From Mogibacterium diversum (lineage in GTDB: Bacteria; Bacillota; Clostridia; Peptostreptococcales; Anaerovoracaceae), in the NCBI RefSeq assembly GCF_002998925.1, contig NZ_CP027228.1:1364001-1428000 (forward strand): a stretch of DNA of 64,000 bases, given 5' to 3'. The position numbers and the translations under genes were made by a program. Shown piece after piece: positions 59,179-64,000 of this stretch (position 1 is the stretch's first letter; the number at the start of each line of letters is the position of its first letter). Under the pieces are notes generated by a model. The model was not told the DNA's origin and made no database searches. It worked only from the letters and a program-made list of their open reading frames with translations.

Positions 59179-59943
59179 ATGATCGAACTCAGAAATGATA
59201 CATCGGTAAAATACAGTTATGACGAATGGCTGGAGTTTTTCCGAGAAAACGACAAGCACAGGCTGGAGATAGATTTCTCGAAGGAGGCCGCTCTACCTGC
59301 CGATATCAAGGCGCTGATACTGCCTTCTGTTTCTGCATTTCAAATCGGTGAGCACAGCGACGGACTTCACCTGATAAAGGTCTCAGAGGCGTTTGCTAGC
59401 AAGTTTGCCGAACCTACATATCCCGAGGTCATGAGGCTATTTATCAGGGAGGAAAACTTCCACTCCTCATACCTGGGTGAATTTATGCGCTATCACGGGC
59501 TTCCGCTACGCAAGAGCAATTTCCTCGACAGGACATTTCGCCGCCTCCGTAGACGTAGCGATCTCCGTCCTGAGGTCGTAACCCTCGTAACCGCAGAGAT
59601 TATCGCACTCTCTTATTACTCAGCTCTCAGTGATGCTACTGACTCACCAGCACTAAAGAGAATCTGTGCTCAGATGCTTCACGATGAGATACCTCACGTA
59701 ATTTTCCAATCATATACACTAGGAGATTTTAAGCAAGGTAGATGGCTTAAGCTTCAAAGACAGCTCCTCATGAGGGCTGCAACCCTTGCTGTCTGGACTG
59801 CATACGGAAAAGTATTTCGTGCGGCAGGATGGACATATTCTAAGTTCAAGCATGAAAATCTCGGCTATCTAAGGCAGTCTGAAGATATAGCTAGTGATAT
59901 CGCCCTACGCTTAGCTTCGAAAATCGAGCAACAGAGACAATGA
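59179..59943 (+). CDS. Ferritin-like (diiron carboxylate) protein
   Basis: 254 residues, helical. Two ExxH motifs, EENFHSSYL near residue 94 and HDEIPHVIF near residue 172, with further Glu residues (TAEIIALSYY, VMRLFIREE), are the ligand pattern of diiron ferritin-like oxygenases or desaturases. No transmembrane helix. Substrate unknown. Solitary gene upstream of a padR operon. Confidence 0.6.
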   Translation: MIELRNDTSVKYSYDEWLEFFRENDKHRLEIDFSKEAALPADIKALILPSVSAFQIGEHSDGLHLIKVSEAFASKFAEPTYPEVMRLFIREENFHSSYLGEFMRYHGLPLRKSNFLDRTFRRLRRRSDLRPEVVTLVTAEIIALSYYSALSDATDSPALKRICAQMLHDEIPHVIFQSYTLGDFKQGRWLKLQRQLLMRAATLAVWTAYGKVFRAAGWTYSKFKHENLGYLRQSEDIASDIALRLASKIEQQRQ

Positions 59944-60009
59944 AATCCATTTATATAGATGACCCGCATGTACTAAAAAAGTACATGCTATTTTTTTTTG
60001 CATATCTCA

Positions 60010-60066
60010 TTGACAATATCGTAATACGATATTATATTTTAGCTAGAAATATCGATTAACGATATT
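60010..60066 (+). promoter_or_regulatory. padR promoter with two identical operators
   Basis: TTGACA (60010-60015), 17 bases, TATATT (60033-60038). Two copies of AATATCG-N5-CGATATT, at 60015-60033 (in the spacer) and 60048-60066, are 33 bases apart, about three helical turns. Likely PadR autoregulation sites. Confidence 0.8.
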
Positions 60067-60108
60067 AGGAAGTCTTACAGCAAATTTGATTAAGGGGTGG
60101 TGCTATAC

Positions 60109-60426
60109 ATGGCCAAAAAATCATTAGAACCATTAACCGAGCCGATGTTCTACATACTGCTTTGTTTCCACCGCTCTGATATGTGCGGGACGGAGATATC
60201 GAGTTATGTAAATGATCTCACGGACGGAAGGGTCAAGCTAGGACCAGGGACTCTGTACTCACTCCTCTCACTTTTTCAGGCAGAGGATTTGATTAAGAAG
60301 CTGCCCCCAGATGGCAGGAGAATTTCTTACAGCATTACAGAGCGCGGAGAGCAGTTATATCAGGATGAAATCCGAAGATTAGAAGCATGCCTTAGTGATG
60401 CACGGAGGTGCAGTTATGAGCGATAA
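60109..60426 (+). CDS. PadR-family transcriptional regulator
   Basis: 105 residues from ATG 60109. Winged helix: LTEPMFYILLCFHRSDMCGTEISSYVNDLTDGRVKLGPGTLYSLLSLFQAEDLI, then RRISYSITERGEQLYQDEI and a C-terminal dimer helix. It overlaps the DUF2812 gene by 11 bases. PadR proteins repress their own membrane-protein operons; two fitting palindromes lie in the promoter. Confidence 0.9.
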   Translation: MAKKSLEPLTEPMFYILLCFHRSDMCGTEISSYVNDLTDGRVKLGPGTLYSLLSLFQAEDLIKKLPPDGRRISYSITERGEQLYQDEIRRLEACLSDARRCSYER

Positions 60427-61666
60427 GATTAAACAGAAGATTTGTTATTTTGATCTTGCTGACATATATCAGGAACAGAATTGGCTGGAGGATATGGCTA
60501 GAAAGGGACTCCTTCTCACATATACCGGCTACCTTATATACGACTTTGCATATGGCGAGCCAACTGAGAGAAGGTACCGAATTCTGCCAGAGAAAAGAAA
60601 GAAGATCGAACAGGAAGAGCTGGATATATATGAGTCATGTGGATGGACATGTGTGCGAGGAACGCATGCATCGACTGTGTTCTATACAGACGATCAGAAT
60701 GTACCAGAGCCTTTTACAGATGCCGTTACAGAGAAGAAGTATTATGCTAAGCGATTGTTCTCTGCACTCATTTCATCTATAGTTACTGCGATTTACATAC
60801 TGTGGATTCTAAGACCCAGCTCGAAGGGCTTTGTCTTAAATCCAGTTGATTTTTATTATCAGCTAGCTGATCAGCTATCTCCATTTATATGCCTGTATTT
60901 AGTGATATGCCCACTATTAGTCTTGTTTTCTCTGACGATTGTCTTTAAGTACGCTAGATTAATATGGCAACTGAAAAGAGAAGCTTTTAAGAGGACTTCT
61001 GGCTTTAAGGTTAGACGTTATGTAAATATGATTTTAATTAATGCGATTATCGTGCTGCTGGTGGGTCTCTTTATATATGTGATCTTCGTTCCAGATAAGA
61101 GAATCATGACAAGCAGCTTTAAAGAAGCTTTGGCATATAAGGATGCTGAGCTTGTAAGGTTTTCCGAATTTGACCCATCCGCTTGGGATGAGGTCCGTGC
61201 GAATATGATAGTCAGAGATGGTAATAAAAATATCGATAATCCTGACATAACATACGAAACAAGCTATGACCGTAATATCATGATGACAAAGATGTCTTCG
61301 GAAGACTTGTCTGCGCCTTCTAGAACATATACGCGCGATAAATCTGGGGGAAATCTCATGTATCATGTTCAGCTATACAAAGCTAAGTCAGCAAAAATTG
61401 CCGCACGCTTTATGCCATCTAATATAGAAAATCAGCTAGAAGGAATGAACTTCGACGTATCGAAGAAACGCATACGAGATATGAGGTTTAAATACGATGG
61501 TCTTGATTATGCGGCATATATCAGGGCTTCTGAAAAGGATGAATTTGCATATGAATTAGGTACGCAGATGCTTTTCCTCAGAAAGGGAAATAAATATGTC
61601 GTTGTTGCATATAGTGGTCCTATCGATCTGAAGTCGAAGGTGGGACTGTTCGCAGCAAAGATGTAG
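60416..61666 (+). CDS. DUF2812 membrane protein (first copy)
   Basis: 416 residues from ATG 60416 (GGAGGTG). DUF2812 at 10-110 (LADIYQEQNWLEDMARKGLLL, RRYRILPE, EELDIYESCGWTCV, YTDD). Four or so hydrophobic helices follow at about 120-260, then an extracellular-type domain ending GPIDLKSKVGLFAAKM. The PadR-DUF2812 pair is typical of Firmicutes; role unknown, perhaps envelope stress sensing. Confidence 0.85.
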   Translation: MSDKIKQKICYFDLADIYQEQNWLEDMARKGLLLTYTGYLIYDFAYGEPTERRYRILPEKRKKIEQEELDIYESCGWTCVRGTHASTVFYTDDQNVPEPFTDAVTEKKYYAKRLFSALISSIVTAIYILWILRPSSKGFVLNPVDFYYQLADQLSPFICLYLVICPLLVLFSLTIVFKYARLIWQLKREAFKRTSGFKVRRYVNMILINAIIVLLVGLFIYVIFVPDKRIMTSSFKEALAYKDAELVRFSEFDPSAWDEVRANMIVRDGNKNIDNPDITYETSYDRNIMMTKMSSEDLSAPSRTYTRDKSGGNLMYHVQLYKAKSAKIAARFMPSNIENQLEGMNFDVSKKRIRDMRFKYDGLDYAAYIRASEKDEFAYELGTQMLFLRKGNKYVVVAYSGPIDLKSKVGLFAAKM

Positions 61667-61715
61667 CTACATTGTATTCAGTTGTTATCGCACAATGCTT
61701 AATACGAGGTGTGTC

Positions 61716-62954
61716 ATGGATAAGAAAACGAAGTTAAAGTATGGCCCTTTTGGCATAGTTGATATGTTCTATAAGCAGAACTGGCTTGAATATCAGGCAA
61801 GAAAAGGTCTGCTGCTCGCTAACGATAATCTATTTACTTGCAGATTCACCGTTGACGAGCCAAGAGATAGGCGGTATCGCATCTTGCCATACAAGCCTAG
61901 CAAGACAACGCAGGAGGAACTGGATTTATATGCTTCTTGTGGTTGGCATCTGATATATGGTTCTGGCTCAGTGATGATATTCTACACGGATGATCCAGAT
62001 GCTCCAGAGCCATTTACAGATGTGCAGAGTCAGCATAAGTACTATAGAAAGAGCTTGATTACTAATTTTATTTGGATACTAATTCTTTTTGCAGAAGCCC
62101 TTTTTAGCATCAGTCGAAGTGTGCAAGGATTCACTATATCACCTTCAGCACTTCTCTACAGCAGTGCTGATCAACCGCTTTCCGCTTTGGCGATAACTTT
62201 TATTGGATTACCGTTGGCGCTTTTGTTCTGGTTCCAAAGTATGCTCACATATATCAGCATACTGAATAGGAACAGAAAGAAGGATTTCTATGGGGCTTCG
62301 GGATTTAGACTTAAGTATTGTGTCAATGCGACGTTTATTATAACTGCAATCGTCCTAACCCTATGGAGCATCATTGACATCCCTAGGACAATGGATATCA
62401 CATCATCTGGCGACTTTACACAGGCTCTTAAGTACAAGGGGAACGAGATTGTGCGCTTCTCGGAATTTGACCCTGATACATGGAGGACTGTATATAAGAA
62501 AATCGAGTACTACAACGATGGCAAAGGCGATATGATTACCTTTGATATAAATCAGGATAAAACTCTACTGATGCCTAGGATGGTATCTGAAGAGCTTGAG
62601 GTAGATAGAGATACTAATAATGATGAAGATACTGTGATGGACCTTTATTACAGCGTTAATCTCTACAAGGCAAGGTCTTCTAAGGTCGCATCTGAATTCA
62701 TGAAATACAACAGTAAAAATGCACTTGAAGAGTCGGACATCAAAGTATCAAATAAGTCTCTTGACAAGTACCGTTTTGATTATAAGGGCCTCGACTACGC
62801 GGCATATATCGTAGATGAGAAGAATACAAATGACGCTGCTGCAAAACGTGACCAACTGCTCTTCCTCAGAAAAGGCAGCACATACGTATCCGTTTCATAT
62901 TACGGTCCTATCGACCTGAAGTCGAAGGTAGGTCTGTTTGCAGAGAAGATGTAG
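61716..62954 (+). CDS. DUF2812 membrane protein (second copy)
   Basis: 412 residues from ATG 61716 (GAGGTG). Same domain order as the preceding gene and nearly the same ending (GPIDLKSKVGLFAEKM), with lower similarity between. A tandem duplication in the padR operon. The copies could form a hetero-oligomer or have diverged in ligand. Confidence 0.85.
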   Translation: MDKKTKLKYGPFGIVDMFYKQNWLEYQARKGLLLANDNLFTCRFTVDEPRDRRYRILPYKPSKTTQEELDLYASCGWHLIYGSGSVMIFYTDDPDAPEPFTDVQSQHKYYRKSLITNFIWILILFAEALFSISRSVQGFTISPSALLYSSADQPLSALAITFIGLPLALLFWFQSMLTYISILNRNRKKDFYGASGFRLKYCVNATFIITAIVLTLWSIIDIPRTMDITSSGDFTQALKYKGNEIVRFSEFDPDTWRTVYKKIEYYNDGKGDMITFDINQDKTLLMPRMVSEELEVDRDTNNDEDTVMDLYYSVNLYKARSSKVASEFMKYNSKNALEESDIKVSNKSLDKYRFDYKGLDYAAYIVDEKNTNDAAAKRDQLLFLRKGSTYVSVSYYGPIDLKSKVGLFAEKM

Positions 62955-63021
62955 ATTTGCAGATTATCTAGGACTGTAGGTTCTAAAACATGTTAATCGT
63001 TTTATTAGTAAGCTTATAAGC

Positions 63022-63049
63022 AAATGACCAGCCACGCGGCTGGTCATTT
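63022..63049. terminator. Bidirectional terminator
   Basis: A perfect 12-bp stem (63022-63033 with 63038-63049) with an ACGC loop lies between the convergent DUF2812 and DUF3343 genes. Confidence 0.8.
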
Positions 63050-63073
63050 CAGTTCCTGATTAAATTGCTTATT

Positions 63074-63100
63074 TATATCACGTATATCACGTATATCACG
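63074..63100. repeat. Three tandem 9-bp repeats
   Basis: TATATCACG three times without gaps, ending at the DUF3343 stop codon. Confidence 0.7.
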
Positions 63101-63346
63101 CTATTCTTCTGGAGCCTCGAACAGAACCTTGAACTCCGAACCTTCACTCAGATATATTCCCTCGATATCTTCGGGATGATTTGCTACGAGTTCTGAGACA
63201 TTATCCACCTCGAACGAAACGCATATCCCGCAGGCTGCGCTAAGAGCTCTAGGCACCGGCATAAGTGTTGCGGTTTTGTCTATGCTTTTCTGTTGCTTGT
63301 GGAACTGCTGTGCTCCAAAATGCGTATGGAAAGTTGCGATAAACAT
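63101..63346 (-). CDS. DUF3343 domain protein
   Basis: 81 residues: HTHFGAQQFHKQQKSI, LMPVPRALSAACGICVSFEVD, a single DUF3343 domain with the conserved Cys pair ACGIC. It normally accompanies YedE/TusA genes in selenium or sulfur handling. It overlaps the TusA stop by one base, so they are co-translated. Confidence 0.85.
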   Translation of the reverse strand: MFIATFHTHFGAQQFHKQQKSIDKTATLMPVPRALSAACGICVSFEVDNVSELVANHPEDIEGIYLSEGSEFKVLFEAPEE

Positions 63347-63549
63347 TACTTGAGTGTAATCAGGTAATCGCCTTCTGGCGTTTCACTGTATTCCATAGAT
63401 AGCTTGTTGTTAGCTGCATATCTAGAGATATTCTTAACTGGTGTCATGCTGTCTACGAGAACTTCAACAGGTGTTCCAGCCTTTACAGCGTTCTGAGTCA
63501 TAATCACTGGTTCAGGGCACGAGTACCCTCTTGCATCTACCTTAGTCAT
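63346..63549 (-). CDS. TusA/SirA-family sulfurtransferase-like protein (YedF-type)
   Basis: 67 residues with the CPxP motif (VDARGYSCPEPVIMTQNAV, Cys10) that carries persulfide or selenopersulfide. It lies between YedE and DUF3343, all leftward with one-base gaps or overlaps. It probably hands imported sulfur or selenium to biosynthesis. Confidence 0.9.
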   Translation of the reverse strand: MTKVDARGYSCPEPVIMTQNAVKAGTPVEVLVDSMTPVKNISRYAANNKLSMEYSETPEGDYLITLK

Positions 63550-63550
63550 T

Positions 63551-64000
63551 TTATGCCTCCTTAGCTTTTCTTATATTCATCAGACCGATAATTACAGTAA
63601 CGATAATTCCGAACACAACTGCAATCTTTCCGTTTGGAGTTGGTCCCATTGGTGTCGATGCTAGTGCGAAGTTGTGGCAGAAAGCTGCACCTACGATTAG
63701 ACCGAGAACTGCAACTCCCGAGTCTGCATTTCCAGTTCCTGAAAGTACAACCTGACGAAGTGGGCAGCCACCGAGTAGGCAGGAGCCTAGTCCTACGAGA
63801 ACCATTCCTAGGAAGTTCCATAGAGAGTCATTGAATGCGATCGGCTGCTTGTCAAATCCAGCGTGGAAGAAGCCTAGTGCTAGGTTTCCGATGAGGGCTG
63901 CAACAAATATTGCGATAAATCCGGATAGTAGATAGAAATCCTTGAATAGCACTGCATCACGGAGTCCACCAACCATGCACAGTCTGGTGCGCTGTGCTAA
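63551..64000 (-). CDS. YedE/YeeE-family membrane transporter (selenium/sulfur), N-terminus outside window
   Basis: 150 codons are open to the window edge. QRTRLCMVGGLRDAVLFKD, WNFLGMVLVGLGSCLLGGCPLRQVVLSGTGNADSG (the conserved GGCPLRQ cysteine) and several hydrophobic helices identify the family. The usual protein is about 350-400 residues. It likely imports a sulfur or selenium species for the adjacent TusA and DUF3343 proteins. Confidence 0.88.
   Translation of the reverse strand, partial: LAQRTRLCMVGGLRDAVLFKDFYLLSGFIAIFVAALIGNLALGFFHAGFDKQPIAFNDSLWNFLGMVLVGLGSCLLGGCPLRQVVLSGTGNADSGVAVLGLIVGAAFCHNFALASTPMGPTPNGKIAVVFGIIVTVIIGLMNIRKAKEA

Noticed and set aside
63074..63100. Three tandem 9-bp repeats as a CRISPR or regulatory array
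   Set aside because: Too short, no spacers; simple tandem repeat by slippage.
1..64000. CRISPR array or cas genes
   Set aside because: No spaced direct repeats of 24-40 bases and no Cas-like proteins were seen.

Overview
The window looks like chromosome from a low- to mid-GC anaerobic Firmicute (Clostridia, possibly the Mogibacterium/Eubacterium family XIII group). The reasons are ribosome binding sites of the AGGAGG type, an acetyl-CoA hydrolase/transferase of the butyrate type, an ApbE/NusG-II/Gx-transporter flavinylation cluster, a YedE-TusA-DUF3343 cluster, PadR-DUF2812 pairs and sortase-anchored proteins ending in PKTG-like signals. The genus is inference only.

Layout. 1-2.8 kb: a vitamin B6 salvage cassette, with a divergent PdxR/MocR-type regulator (cut by the window edge), an ECF S component and a pyridoxamine kinase. 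3-6.5 kb: a GPH-type transporter, a glycerophosphodiesterase and a lysophospholipase-like hydrolase in one operon, probably for phospholipid scavenging. 6.5-15 kb: SemiSWEET, PHP phosphoesterase, ApbE, NusG-II, Gx transporter, a cell-wall protein, a cysteine-peptidase-like protein, DUF1858, DUF2156 and a GNAT. 15.3-16.6 kb: an AT-rich islet with a secreted bacteriocin-like protein, a small membrane protein and an ISL3 transposase remnant. 16.8-26.8 kb: a second wall-anchored protein, GT2, GNAT, Ung, PAP2, Alr, PurA, a CoA-transferase and MscL.

27,186-58,458 is a complete-looking siphovirus prophage in the 3' end of tRNA-Arg(CCT), flanked by a perfect 45-bp direct repeat. Late genes run leftward: TerS-HNH fusion, portal, split MuF head protein carrying a nuclease toxin, tRNA-His, TerL, scaffold, capsid, connectors, tail tube, chaperones with a -1 frameshift, tape measure, tail tip, holin and endolysin. 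The leftward early region holds an HUH Rep, SSB, PcfJ/PcfK, DUF3102 and many tiny ORFs. Between early genes and the switch lie four rightward, individually promoted cassettes that alternate with leftward small membrane proteins. The Cro/CI switch has clear palindromic operators. To the right are a lipoprotein cassette bounded by a second copy of the repressor tail, a HEPN-like DUF3644 protein and the integrase.

58.5-64 kb returns to the host: a hypothetical protein, a ferritin-like protein, PadR with two tandem DUF2812 membrane proteins, then DUF3343, TusA and a truncated YedE.

The strongest candidates for less-described biology are the prophage MuF polymorphic toxin with an adjacent tRNA-His and no recognisable immunity gene, the displaced and terminator-bracketed TerL unit, the TerS-HNH fusion, the mosaic immunity region (lipoprotein plus DUF3644), and a MocR-type regulator that has lost its PLP lysine.
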